Shown in pieces: positions 9,159 through 17,583 of a stretch of 64,000 bases of DNA. The stretch covers positions 1,798,001 through 1,862,000 of the forward strand of contig NZ_OX044366.1 of assembly GCF_943846705.1 (NCBI RefSeq), written 5' to 3'. Numbering within the stretch: position 1 is the stretch's first letter; each line of letters opens with the position of its first letter. Below the pieces are notes generated by a model. That model was not told where the DNA came from, searched no databases, and worked only from the letters and a program-made list of their open reading frames with translations. Origin of the DNA: an uncultured Pseudomonas sp. GTDB lineage: Bacteria; Pseudomonadota; Gammaproteobacteria; Pseudomonadales; Pseudomonadaceae. The translations under genes were made by a program, and so were the position numbers.

Positions 9159-11228
9159 CTACTCGTCCTCGGCGGCGAAGTCGTAATCCATCGACTGGCT
9201 CGGGCCCTGCAAGTAATGCCCCTGAATGTAGTTAACCCCGGCCTGCCAAAGTGTGGCCAGCACGCTGGCCGTCTCGACGAAGGGCACGATGGTTAGCTTG
9301 GCCTGGGCGTGCAGGCTGGCCAGCAGGGTTTTCAGCGCCTCCTGATGCTCCGGGCTGCTCAGGTCCTGGGAGAAGGAACTGTCGACTTTGACGAAGTCGA
9401 CATGCAGGTGCTTGAGGGTATTGAAGGGGTTGAGCGAGCAGCCGAATTGCGTCAGCGCGGTTTGGCAGTGCAGTTCGTTGAGGCCTTGAGTAATCGCTTT
9501 GGCCTGCTTGAGGTAGGCGATCGCGTCCGGTTCGCTGAACTGGAAAACCAGTGAGTCCGCCGGTAGGCGGGCGGCTTTCAAGGCGACGCTGAGCCATGGC
9601 AGCAGGGTCTGATCCTGTACGCTGGCGCTCGACAGGTGCACGAACAAGCGGGTGTTGTGGCCCTTGCTACGGTGGTCGGCGAGCAGCTTGATTGAGTTGA
9701 GAATCACCCAGCGGTCAATCTTCTCGGCAAGCCCGGCATCTTTCGCGGCGCTGAACAGCTCTTTCGGCGGGATTTCCTCGCCCTGCGGTCCAATCAGGCG
9801 CAGCAGCGCTTCATAGTGTTCAAAGCTGTCGCCGCGCAGGCTGATGATCGGCTGGAACAGCAGGCGGAAACTGTTTTTCTCCAGTGCCTGTTGCACCATC
9901 GCGGCGATGTTGCCACGGCTGGCGGCTGCAGCCAGTTCGTCGGCCGGGTTGAACAGTTTGATGGCGTTGCCATCGCTCAGCTCGTCGGCGCAGCGGTGGG
10001 CGCGGTTGACTACTTCTTGGGCCTTGGGGGTTGTCTCGTTGAGTCCGGCGACACCTATCGACAGAGTGCTTTGCACGGTGCGGCCGCTGACGTCGAACAG
10101 ATGGCCTTCGACCTTTTTCAGCAAGCTGGTCAGCTGCTCACGGGTGCTTTCCGGGCTGACGCCGGGGTGCAGCACGGCAAACACGTCATCACCAAAGCGT
10201 GCCAGTTGTGCGTCGGCGCTGAAGTGCGCGCGCAGCAGGTTGGCCAGGTCGGTGAGCAGGATGTCGATGCCCGCCAGGCCGACATCGGCGAGCAGACTGG
10301 CGTAGTGGTCGACGCGGATGTACGCCAGGGTCGATGGCTGACCCACATTCACCGCGCGCTCGGCAGCTTTATCCATCAGCTCAAGGAAGTGCGTGCGGTT
10401 GAACAGGCCTGTTACCAGGTCCTGGCTGCTGATTTCGCGCAGCTTCTCTTCCAGTTCGGCATTGCTGGTTTCGGCGCGAATTACCACCTGAATGCAGGGT
10501 TCGCCGTCGTAAGTGGCAGGCGAGAAGCTTATTTGTGCCGGGAAACTCTGGCCGTCGGCCTTCATCCCGTGACACTTCAATTCGGCATGCCCTTCGGCGT
10601 GCTGATAGCTCTTCAAGAAGTCCTTGAAGCTGGCCTGGTCGCTGCTGCTGATCAGGTCGATCATCGGCATGCCTTCCAGCTCGTCAGCATCTACGTAGGC
10701 GAACAGCTCAAGGTAGGCGCGGTTGGCATAGATGTGCATGCCTTCGTGTACGTAGGTGATGGCATCGACAGAGCTTTCGAGCAGCAGTTGGCAGCGTTTT
10801 TCCGCTTCGCGCAGGGCGACTTCCGAGGCGCGGCGGGCGCGGCGTTCTTCCAGGTTGGCCAGTTCGCGCTTGGCCACCAAGACGAGGCGCTCGTCCTCAC
10901 CTTGCGGCAGGGCGTCTTGAGCACCGAGCATCAGGGCTTCGGTGATGCTGTCGGAGTCGTTGTCGGCGAGCAGCTGAATGACCGGAATATCCTTGGCCTG
11001 GCGGCGGATCGCGCCAATCGCTTCGCCGGGAGCAAGCTGTTCGCTGCTCGGTGCGCAGATCAGCAGATCCCAGCTTTGCTGTAGGGCCTCGTTGAGGTCG
11101 TCGCTGGAACTCAGGCGTTGTACCCGGGTTGCCCGTCCTGCATTACGGAACAGACTGACCAAGCGCTCGGCTTCATTCTGCGAGTCTTCGAGTATCAGTA
11201 GCCGAATGGTTTTTTTTTCAATGGCCAT
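9159..11228 (-). CDS. fimX: FimX-like c-di-GMP receptor for type IV pili and twitching
   Basis: This is a 689-residue protein with the FimX layout: an N-terminal receiver-like domain (LLILEDSQNEAERLVSLFR, 8-130), PAS (about 140-260), a degenerate GGDEF domain (GDDVF in place of GGDEF, near 375) and an EAL-type domain (about 435-689). In P. aeruginosa FimX binds c-di-GMP through an inactive EAL domain and promotes pilus assembly at the pole. Here the signature reads YEALLRL, but the catalytic DDFGTG motif is replaced by TQFGCSLN and the Asn motif by LFVHLSS. Binding without hydrolysis is therefore expected. The ATG at 11228 gives MAIEKKTIRLL, the usual start. A TTG four codons upstream is less likely. 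It lies 63 bases after its upstream neighbour. Confidence 0.93.
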   Translation of the reverse strand: MAIEKKTIRLLILEDSQNEAERLVSLFRNAGRATRVQRLSSSDDLNEALQQSWDLLICAPSSEQLAPGEAIGAIRRQAKDIPVIQLLADNDSDSITEALMLGAQDALPQGEDERLVLVAKRELANLEERRARRASEVALREAEKRCQLLLESSVDAITYVHEGMHIYANRAYLELFAYVDADELEGMPMIDLISSSDQASFKDFLKSYQHAEGHAELKCHGMKADGQSFPAQISFSPATYDGEPCIQVVIRAETSNAELEEKLREISSQDLVTGLFNRTHFLELMDKAAERAVNVGQPSTLAYIRVDHYASLLADVGLAGIDILLTDLANLLRAHFSADAQLARFGDDVFAVLHPGVSPESTREQLTSLLKKVEGHLFDVSGRTVQSTLSIGVAGLNETTPKAQEVVNRAHRCADELSDGNAIKLFNPADELAAAASRGNIAAMVQQALEKNSFRLLFQPIISLRGDSFEHYEALLRLIGPQGEEIPPKELFSAAKDAGLAEKIDRWVILNSIKLLADHRSKGHNTRLFVHLSSASVQDQTLLPWLSVALKAARLPADSLVFQFSEPDAIAYLKQAKAITQGLNELHCQTALTQFGCSLNPFNTLKHLHVDFVKVDSSFSQDLSSPEHQEALKTLLASLHAQAKLTIVPFVETASVLATLWQAGVNYIQGHYLQGPSQSMDYDFAAEDE

Positions 11229-11291
11229 GGTGGGTATCAAGTCTGCGCCGAACGGGCGCGAAAAGGCGATGAAAGGGCGTGCGCCGGCAAT

Positions 11292-13097
11292 CTACAGCGA
11301 CTTCCAAAGTGAGTCAAAGTCTTCCTCCCCGCCTGGCGTACGGCTTTGCGGCGCTGTGACAGGCTTCCCTTGCTCACTGCCAGCCTGTTCGACGCCGCGG
11401 TATTCGAACTGGTTAAAGCTGCCGGTGCTGGTTTGGCGACGGCTGAGCACCGCACGGTGTTCGCTGCCATTTAGGTTGATGCTGACCTTGTTGCCTTCCT
11501 GAAACGGCAGGCGGGCGGTAATCAGGCTGGCCGGACGCGAAATGGCGCTGATTTCCGGTAGCAAAAGTGCACGCAGATACTGGCTGCTCTGCTCAGCTTT
11601 ACGCACTAGTTGTAGGCCACAGGCCTGGGCGTGCGGGGCGATCAGTTCGATGCCCATTTGCGTGCCGCCACCGCGCACCTGGCGAATCCAGCGCACCACG
11701 GCAATGCTCCAGCCTTGCTGTGGCAGGCTTTGGATGCCGAGCAGCTCGCCGGCCTGGAGTTGGCTGGGCACCTCTTTCGGCCACGACAGGCAGTAGCCGC
11801 CGGGGCTGATGTTGACAATGGCTACTTCAAAGGTGGGGTAGCTATCGGCTTCCTCGCTGTCTAAACCGGCGGGATTTGTTTCCGGCTTGTGGTACTGGAT
11901 TTCCTCGAAAGGTAAGCCATTTTCCCACGAGTTGTTTTTCTGTGCGTCGAAGGCGTTCGACCAGATGTCCTGCGGTCCCGTTCCGGCCTTGAATACCGCC
12001 GCATTGGTGGCAGCGGGTAGCTGTAACACGTCATGGAATGGGCGCTGGCCTGCTAAGTAGAAATGCAGTGCGCTCATGCCGATGCACAGGGTCAATGTCC
12101 CCTGGCCCTTGCTGCGCTGGAAGGTGCGCTCGGCGATATCGCCCCAGGCCGCGGCCAGGTGCTGAAGCATGTCGTGGCTGAAGCCGTTGGGGACGGTCAA
12201 GCGCGACTGAGCAAGGCTTTCGGCCGGCAGCAGCAGGTGTTCTTTGATTGTGTCCACCAGCTGGCTGGGGTCAATCCCTAGCGCGTTGTGCAGTTCGCTC
12301 TGCTGGAACAGCGAGATGTACCGGGGCGGGCCATCCAGCTGCGGAGCAATCGCGAACAGGCTGGAGGGTTTGTCGCCGGCCTGCAGGGTGACCTGCGTAC
12401 TCCAGGGCTCGAGCACTTCGGCCAGGCGTGCAATTGCGCTCTGGCGCATCTGGTTGCAGCGTGCACAACCGAGCAGCAGAGCGACCAGATAGCTTTGCTC
12501 GGTGCTTAGGCCTTGGGTGTGCAAGGCTTGGGTATCACGAATCGTGGTTTTGTGCAGGTCACGCGCCAGGGCGATTTGGTACAGCTGGTGCAGCTCCAGC
12601 CAGAGCCCTTCGGGAACCGGGCAGTACAGTTGGCTGGCGCGAATCAGTGGGCCGCAAAGGCTGTGCGTAGCGCGCTGCAGGGCGATCGCCAGCAACTGAT
12701 GGCGCTCGCGGCCAGGCTGAGTAATCTGGCGCGCGACAATCAGTTTGTAGCCAACGGCCAAGTGGTTCTGCAGCGCCTGGCAGAGATTGGCAACCTTGCG
12801 TGGGCGCTCATCAAGAACGATCGCCTGCTTAAGGAAGTGTTTTTCCAGTTGCTTACAAACGAAGTAGATTTCCGGGCGAAGGATTTCCAGCAGCTGCAGG
12901 CGATTGTCTGAGGGCGTCAGTAATTGATTGAGCTCGACCATGGCCTGGTAAAGCTGGCGCGCGGTTTCACCAATATTGGCTTTGGGCAGGCCGTCGACCC
13001 ATTTTTGCAAGTCACGGGGGCTGGCGTCGCAGAATGACAGGCTTTGCTTGTCCGGCGAGGTGACGCGCAGCAGCAAGTGAGAATTCTGTGTAGCCAT
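11292..13097 (-). CDS. Conserved FimX-linked protein with PilZ-like C-terminus
   Basis: I recognise the gene by position (always next to fimX in Pseudomonas) but not by an assigned function. The 601-residue protein has no signal peptide and no membrane helix. Its first 330 residues are mostly helical and rich in Leu/Gln. From about 395 the pattern VAIVNISPGGYCLSWP, a later WSIAVVRWIRQV and GTQMGIELIAPHA resembles PilZ domains (the D/NxSxxG element and a beta-barrel). The conserved RxxxR of a c-di-GMP-binding PilZ is not evident. It precedes fimX in the same direction with only 63 bases between, so co-transcription is likely and a c-di-GMP or pilus role is plausible but unproven. Confidence 0.7.
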   Translation of the reverse strand: MATQNSHLLLRVTSPDKQSLSFCDASPRDLQKWVDGLPKANIGETARQLYQAMVELNQLLTPSDNRLQLLEILRPEIYFVCKQLEKHFLKQAIVLDERPRKVANLCQALQNHLAVGYKLIVARQITQPGRERHQLLAIALQRATHSLCGPLIRASQLYCPVPEGLWLELHQLYQIALARDLHKTTIRDTQALHTQGLSTEQSYLVALLLGCARCNQMRQSAIARLAEVLEPWSTQVTLQAGDKPSSLFAIAPQLDGPPRYISLFQQSELHNALGIDPSQLVDTIKEHLLLPAESLAQSRLTVPNGFSHDMLQHLAAAWGDIAERTFQRSKGQGTLTLCIGMSALHFYLAGQRPFHDVLQLPAATNAAVFKAGTGPQDIWSNAFDAQKNNSWENGLPFEEIQYHKPETNPAGLDSEEADSYPTFEVAIVNISPGGYCLSWPKEVPSQLQAGELLGIQSLPQQGWSIAVVRWIRQVRGGGTQMGIELIAPHAQACGLQLVRKAEQSSQYLRALLLPEISAISRPASLITARLPFQEGNKVSINLNGSEHRAVLSRRQTSTGSFNQFEYRGVEQAGSEQGKPVTAPQSRTPGGEEDFDSLWKSL

Positions 13098-13328
13098 CTA
13101 AATCGGATACTCCAGCGCCCAGGCAAGGCAGGTGAATCTAAGCATGAGGTCTCGACTCTAGCAGTATCTTACAGGCATCGCAGCCATGTCCTTGGCGGTA
13201 TCGCCAGGCTGGCGTGACAGGTTAATTAGCTGGAGAGCACTGTTGTAGCAGGTTTCATGGGTAGTGGTTAACTCTGTTCAGTCGACTTGGCACTGTCAGT
13301 AACTGCTGGCAGTGCCGGCTTTGCCCGG

Positions 13329-14189
13329 TTAGCCGCGTGGAGCAGCAATGCGCTGTCCCATTTGTACTGCGCTGTTGGCCGCCAACGCTTCGGCCCACTG
13401 TACCTGTTCCGGGCCAAACAGCACGATAGCGGTGGAGCCTAGCTTGAAGCGGCCCAACTCCGCACCTTTCTCCAGGCTGATCGGCGCGCGCGCGGCGTCG
13501 TCGTACTTGAAACTTTTCAGGGCGCGTTTCGGTGGGGTTATCAAACCGGCCCAGACGGTCTCGATCGATGCCACGATCATCGCGCCGACTAGCACTACGG
13601 CCATCGGGCCGCGCTCGGTATCGAACAAGCACACTACGCGCTCGTTACGGGCAAATAGCTCAGGCACATTTTCCGCGGTCGTCTGGTTAACCGAGAACAG
13701 CCGGCCCGGCACATAAACCATCTCTTTCAGAGTGCCGGCCAGCGGCATGTGTACGCGGTGGTAGTCCTTGGGCGACAGGTAGATGGTGGCGAAATCACCA
13801 CCCATAAAGGCAGCCGCGCGCTCGCTGTCGCCACCCAGCAGCTCGATCACGCTGAAGCTATGACCTTTAGCCTGAAAAACCCGTCCCTGTTCGATTTTTC
13901 CCAGCTGGCTGACCGCGCCGTCGGCAGGGCAGAGCACTGCGCCTGGGGTGCTGTCGAGCGGCCGAGCACCGTCTTTCAGGGCGCGGGTGAAGAAGTCATT
14001 GAAGTGGGCAAAGGCCGTCAGGTCTTCGACCTGCGCTTCGCTCATGTTGACGTGGTACTGCTTGGCGAACCAGCCGATCAGGCGGTTCTTAAACCAGCCG
14101 GCGCGGCATTCGGCGGCGCAGCCGATCAGACGTGAGAGCAGGTGGTGCGGCAACAAGTACTGACTGAGGATAAACAGGCGATCTTTCAT
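13329..14189 (-). CDS. psd: Phosphatidylserine decarboxylase proenzyme
   Basis: This enzyme converts phosphatidylserine to phosphatidylethanolamine at the inner membrane. The 286-residue proenzyme cleaves itself at the LGST motif (FKLGSTAIVLFG), where Ser252 becomes the pyruvoyl cofactor. Other family motifs visible are the LCPADGAVSQLG segment near residue 90 and the SPKDYHRVHMPLAG segment near 140. The start ATG follows TTTAAGGAACATCC. The gene lies 38 bases after the rhodanese gene in the same direction, so rhdA and psd probably share a transcript. A 231-base spacer separates it from the next leftward gene. Confidence 0.96.
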   Translation of the reverse strand: MKDRLFILSQYLLPHHLLSRLIGCAAECRAGWFKNRLIGWFAKQYHVNMSEAQVEDLTAFAHFNDFFTRALKDGARPLDSTPGAVLCPADGAVSQLGKIEQGRVFQAKGHSFSVIELLGGDSERAAAFMGGDFATIYLSPKDYHRVHMPLAGTLKEMVYVPGRLFSVNQTTAENVPELFARNERVVCLFDTERGPMAVVLVGAMIVASIETVWAGLITPPKRALKSFKYDDAARAPISLEKGAELGRFKLGSTAIVLFGPEQVQWAEALAANSAVQMGQRIAAPRG

Positions 14190-14227
14190 GGATGTTCCTT
14201 AAAGGTGACTGGCGGGCTGGCGTTTGT

Positions 14228-15043
14228 TCAACGCTCGACCGGGGTATCTGGATGGTTGCCCCACTCGCCCCAAGAGCCGGCATAGGCTTTTACCCGTGGA
14301 TAACCAAGGATCTTGGCCAGCAGGTAGGTAAAGCCCGAGCGGTGGTGGGTCTGGCAGTGGGTGACGATTTCTTTGTCGGCGGTGATGCCGAGGCTGTTGA
14401 GCTGCGCCTGAATGTCTTGGCGAATCCGCAAGGCGCGTGACGGGTCCATGCCGGCGGTCCATTCGAAATTGACCGCGCCAGGGATATGCCCGGCTTTCTG
14501 GGCGAGGGCTTTTTCGCCGCTGTATTCGCCGGGCGAGCGCGCATCCCAGATCGCTAGGTCGGTCGCGCCGAGACGGCTTTGCAGGTACTCGCGGGTGGCC
14601 GTGGGGGCGGGGTCGATATTCAGGCTGACGGCTTGGGTGCCGGCAGGCGGCACGCCGGTACTCAGCTCGCGGCTTTCTGCCTGCCAGGCCAGCAGTCCGC
14701 CATTAAGGTAGTGGTAGTGACGGTGGCCGATCACATCCAGCAGCCAGATAAAGCGCCCGGCCCAACCTCCGCCCTCGTCGTCATACACCACGTAGACGGC
14801 ATCGGGGTTGTGCCCAAGCTCGGTAAACAGCTGTTCCAGCTGCTCGAGCGACGGCAAGAGGCCTGGTGCTGGAGGCTGGCCCAGCTGGGTGCGCTTGGGG
14901 TCGACAAAGAGCGCGCCAGGGATATGCCCGGCGGCATAGCGCGCCTGGCTGGTCAGGTCGACCAGAATCAGCTCGGAAGCGTTCAGGCGGCTGGCCAGTT
15001 GGGCAGGTTCGATCAGCAAGGGCAACTCAGCGAAAGCGGTCAT
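14228..15043 (-). CDS. rhdA: Thiosulfate sulfurtransferase (rhodanese)
   Basis: This is a 271-residue tandem-domain rhodanese that moves sulfane sulfur from thiosulfate to an acceptor such as cyanide. The active-site loop THCQTHHRSG carries Cys230, the same loop and position as RhdA of Azotobacter vinelandii. It differs from the CRxGxT/R loop of most rhodaneses. The N-terminal domain (LVDLTSQARYAAGHIPGA, about 30-45) is the non-catalytic copy. It is followed at 38 bases by psd. Upstream at 45 bases is the HDOD gene, also leftward, so a three-gene transcript is possible. Confidence 0.93.
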   Translation of the reverse strand: MTAFAELPLLIEPAQLASRLNASELILVDLTSQARYAAGHIPGALFVDPKRTQLGQPPAPGLLPSLEQLEQLFTELGHNPDAVYVVYDDEGGGWAGRFIWLLDVIGHRHYHYLNGGLLAWQAESRELSTGVPPAGTQAVSLNIDPAPTATREYLQSRLGATDLAIWDARSPGEYSGEKALAQKAGHIPGAVNFEWTAGMDPSRALRIRQDIQAQLNSLGITADKEIVTHCQTHHRSGFTYLLAKILGYPRVKAYAGSWGEWGNHPDTPVER

Positions 15044-15088
15044 GCCGGGCCTCTGTGGTAATGAAAAGGACGGATTGTAGCGGAAAGC

Positions 15089-16603
15089 CTAGCGCCCGCG
15101 GTTGGCAAAGCTGGCCAGGGCGCGCTCAATGCATTGCACGGTTTTGCCGAAGCCCTGCACGCTTGCCTCGCTTAGGGCATGACCCGCTTGGTCGGCGAAG
15201 ACCAGCATGACCACGCGATTGTTGCTGGCAATTGAACGAATTAGCAGGTGCTCGCTGGGGAACAGGCTTTTCAGCGTGCCAGGTAGCATGGCAGAGAACT
15301 GCGCCATATTGGCCGGGTTCAACCTTAACTGCGCCGGGGCACTCAGCAGGCGGCGCAGCACCTGACTGTGTTGTGGGTCGAGGCTGAGGCTGGCGGCTGT
15401 TTTATCCAGTCCGCTGTGTTGTTGCGCGACCAGGCGGGTGTGGTTGCGGTCGGCCAGTAGGATCAGTACGCGCGACATTCCGCAGGCCTGCAGCGCCAGG
15501 TTGGCGCAGGCGGTGAGTTGCAGCACGTTGGCAAACGCACTGGGTTGCGCCAGCAACTGCGCACATTGCTGGCGCCACGCGCTCACCACTGCGGTTTTGG
15601 GCGGTTCAACCAAGGCGTGCAGGTGGCGCGTTTGCCACGGCCAGATCAACGCTTCAGCCGGGTGCCAGAGTTCTGTGCTGGGGAGGTTTCGGGCGCTGGT
15701 GACTGCGTTTTGGTGCAGCGACTGCTGCACGGTTGCCAGCGGCAGTTGCAAGAATAAACCGGTCAGGCGCTGCCAGCGCAGGCTGTGTGGGCTGTTCCAA
15801 GCGTAGTGTGCGGAAATCGCCAAGCCGTTGGCCAGCAGAATGCTGTTGGCCGGCTGGGTCAGCCAGCGGCGCAAGTTGCTGTCAGCGTCCAGGCACTGCT
15901 GCTGGTGCAGGGGATGTTGATTGTCGCGGGCAATATGCAGGGCTTTGACCAGTAAGCGCCGGTCGTTGACCAGTAGGCGGTAGCCCAGGGTGATCCACTC
16001 CGGCAAGTTCCACTGCTCACTCAGTGCCAGGCATAGCGTCAACAAAGGCACGCCGAGTAGTTCATCTTCGACCTTGGCCGCCGCTTCGCCTTTGACCAGT
16101 ACCCGCTGCTGCCAGGCCTCGAACAGCTCGGGGTGGGCGGCCAATAACGTCCAGATGGGTGCGAGAAATAGCTGGCTGCCCCAGTGTACTTCTTGCCATA
16201 GGCGCGCCAGGCGACCGGCGAACAGGCCGTTGGCCTGCTGGCTGGCATGCTGGCTGATCAGTAGGATCTGCCCAAGGGCTTTGGGTAACTCCTGCTCGGG
16301 CAGGGCTGGCAGGCGGTTGAGCAACTCTTCAGTGCGTTTGATGCCGAGGCGGTTGATGGCGGCTTCGAGGCTGTCGGTCTGCTCACTGAGTCCGCTGCTC
16401 TTGCGGTTAGCCGTGCGCATTACGCTGAGGGCCAGTGCCGGGCAGCCTTGCATTAACTCCGCCAGTTCGCGCATTGAGCGATTGCTGTCCGCCAGCGCTC
16501 GGCGCAGCCTCTGCAGGCTGTCGATGGATGCAGGCAATAGCTGGTTGTCCAGCTGTTTCAGCCAGTCTGTCAGGGTGCGCGGATAGTGAATAGGCTTTGG
16601 CAT
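15089..16603 (-). CDS. HDOD-domain signalling protein
   Basis: This is a 504-residue cytoplasmic protein. Residues about 20-230 form an HDOD domain, an HD-superfamily relative lacking the catalytic His-Asp pairs, seen here in SIDSLQRLRRAL, CPALALSVMRTANRKSSG and AINRLGIKRTEELLNRL. The C-terminal 180 residues look GAF-like (ILLADRNHTRLVAQQHSG). HDOD proteins commonly act in signalling and motility regulation, but no specific role is known to me for this one. It stands back-to-back with motA across a 120-base gap that contains a FliA-type promoter pointing the other way. Confidence 0.8.
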   Translation of the reverse strand: MPKPIHYPRTLTDWLKQLDNQLLPASIDSLQRLRRALADSNRSMRELAELMQGCPALALSVMRTANRKSSGLSEQTDSLEAAINRLGIKRTEELLNRLPALPEQELPKALGQILLISQHASQQANGLFAGRLARLWQEVHWGSQLFLAPIWTLLAAHPELFEAWQQRVLVKGEAAAKVEDELLGVPLLTLCLALSEQWNLPEWITLGYRLLVNDRRLLVKALHIARDNQHPLHQQQCLDADSNLRRWLTQPANSILLANGLAISAHYAWNSPHSLRWQRLTGLFLQLPLATVQQSLHQNAVTSARNLPSTELWHPAEALIWPWQTRHLHALVEPPKTAVVSAWRQQCAQLLAQPSAFANVLQLTACANLALQACGMSRVLILLADRNHTRLVAQQHSGLDKTAASLSLDPQHSQVLRRLLSAPAQLRLNPANMAQFSAMLPGTLKSLFPSEHLLIRSIASNNRVVMLVFADQAGHALSEASVQGFGKTVQCIERALASFANRGR

Positions 16604-16640
16604 GAGGGTTGAGACAAGCTGGCTTTTGACCTTAACTGGC

Positions 16641-16667
16641 TATAGTCTCGCGCAAATCTTCCGATAA
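16641..16667 (+). promoter_or_regulatory. Candidate FliA (sigma-28) promoter of motAB
   Basis: The element TATAGTCT at 16641-16648, an 11-base spacer and TCCGATAA at 16660-16667 match the flagellar sigma-28 consensus TAAAGTTT-N11-GCCGATAA at 6/8 and 7/8 positions with exact spacing. It ends 56 bases before the motA ATG. Known FliA control of mot genes in other bacteria fits. Confidence 0.75.
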
Positions 16668-16723
16668 ATAGAAGGGTTGTTTTACAAAGCCCCTTTCTAC
16701 TCTCTCTGGCAAGTCTCTTTTAT

Positions 16724-17575
16724 ATGGCAAAAATCATCGGCATCATTGTTGTATTCGCTAGCGTGTTAGGCGGGTTTATTCTCTCTGGCGGTAAGTTTAT
16801 GGCGTTGGTTCATCCCTTTGAGGTGATGATCATTGGCGGCGCTGCGTTGGGGGCTTTTCTGCAGGCCAACCCTGGCAGCATGTTTATGCAGGTGTTCAAG
16901 AAGTCGCTGAGTATGTTCAGCTCACGCTTCACCCATACTTACTACCTCGATGTACTCAAACTGATTTACGAGATTCTCAACAAGAGTCGCCGCGAAGGCA
17001 TGATGGCCATCGAGGCCGATGTTGAAGACCCTGCCGCCAGCCCGATATTCAGCAAATACCCCGGCATCCTCAAAGATCAGCGGATGACCGCCTTTATTTG
17101 CGATTACCTGCGCATCATGTCGTCCGGCAACATGGCCCCACATGAGCTTGAAGGGCTGTTCGACATGGAAATCGCCAGTCTCAAGGAAGAACTCGATCAC
17201 CCGGCGCATGCCGTGGCGAAGATTGCCGACGGCATGCCTGCCATGGGCATCGTGGCGGCGGTGCTGGGCATCGTGATTACCATGTCGATCCTTGCTGATG
17301 CAGATAATGCGCAGATCGGTGAGAAAGTCGGCACCGCGTTGGTGGGTACCTTCCTCGGGATTTTGGCGTCTTATGGCTTCTTCGGTCCGCTGGCCGGCTC
17401 ACTGGAGCACGACGCCAAGGAAGAGCTGAACGTGTATGAGGCGATCAAGGCCGGCCTGGTGGCCTCAGCCTCAGGCATGCCGCCCTCGCTGGCGGTCGAG
17501 TTCTCGCGCAAAGTGCTCTTCCCCGCGCACCGCCCGAGCTTTACCGAGCTTGAGCAAGCCATGCGTGGGAGCTAA
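16724..17575 (+). CDS. motA: Flagellar motor stator protein MotA
   Basis: MotA forms the proton-driven stator ring around the MotB dimer. The protein has 283 residues with four membrane helices: about 1-20, 30-50, 170-190 and 200-220. The large cytoplasmic loop between helices two and three carries the charged residues that touch the rotor. The helix-three segment DGMPAMGIVAAVLGIVI contains the conserved proline needed for proton flow. It is the first gene of a pair with motB, nine bases apart. A sigma-28-type promoter lies just upstream. This is the MotAB pair in the classic position next to rsgA; a second stator set (MotCD) would be elsewhere. Confidence 0.96.
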   Translation: MAKIIGIIVVFASVLGGFILSGGKFMALVHPFEVMIIGGAALGAFLQANPGSMFMQVFKKSLSMFSSRFTHTYYLDVLKLIYEILNKSRREGMMAIEADVEDPAASPIFSKYPGILKDQRMTAFICDYLRIMSSGNMAPHELEGLFDMEIASLKEELDHPAHAVAKIADGMPAMGIVAAVLGIVITMSILADADNAQIGEKVGTALVGTFLGILASYGFFGPLAGSLEHDAKEELNVYEAIKAGLVASASGMPPSLAVEFSRKVLFPAHRPSFTELEQAMRGS

Positions 17576-17583
17576 AGCGCAGC

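Noticed and set aside
9816..11084. 422-codon plus-strand frame over fimX
   Set aside because: Antisense shadow. FimX on the minus strand is unmistakable.
13260..13330. Hairpin GGCACTG/CAGTGCC after psd
   Set aside because: No T tract in either direction and a long loop, so it is not a convincing terminator.
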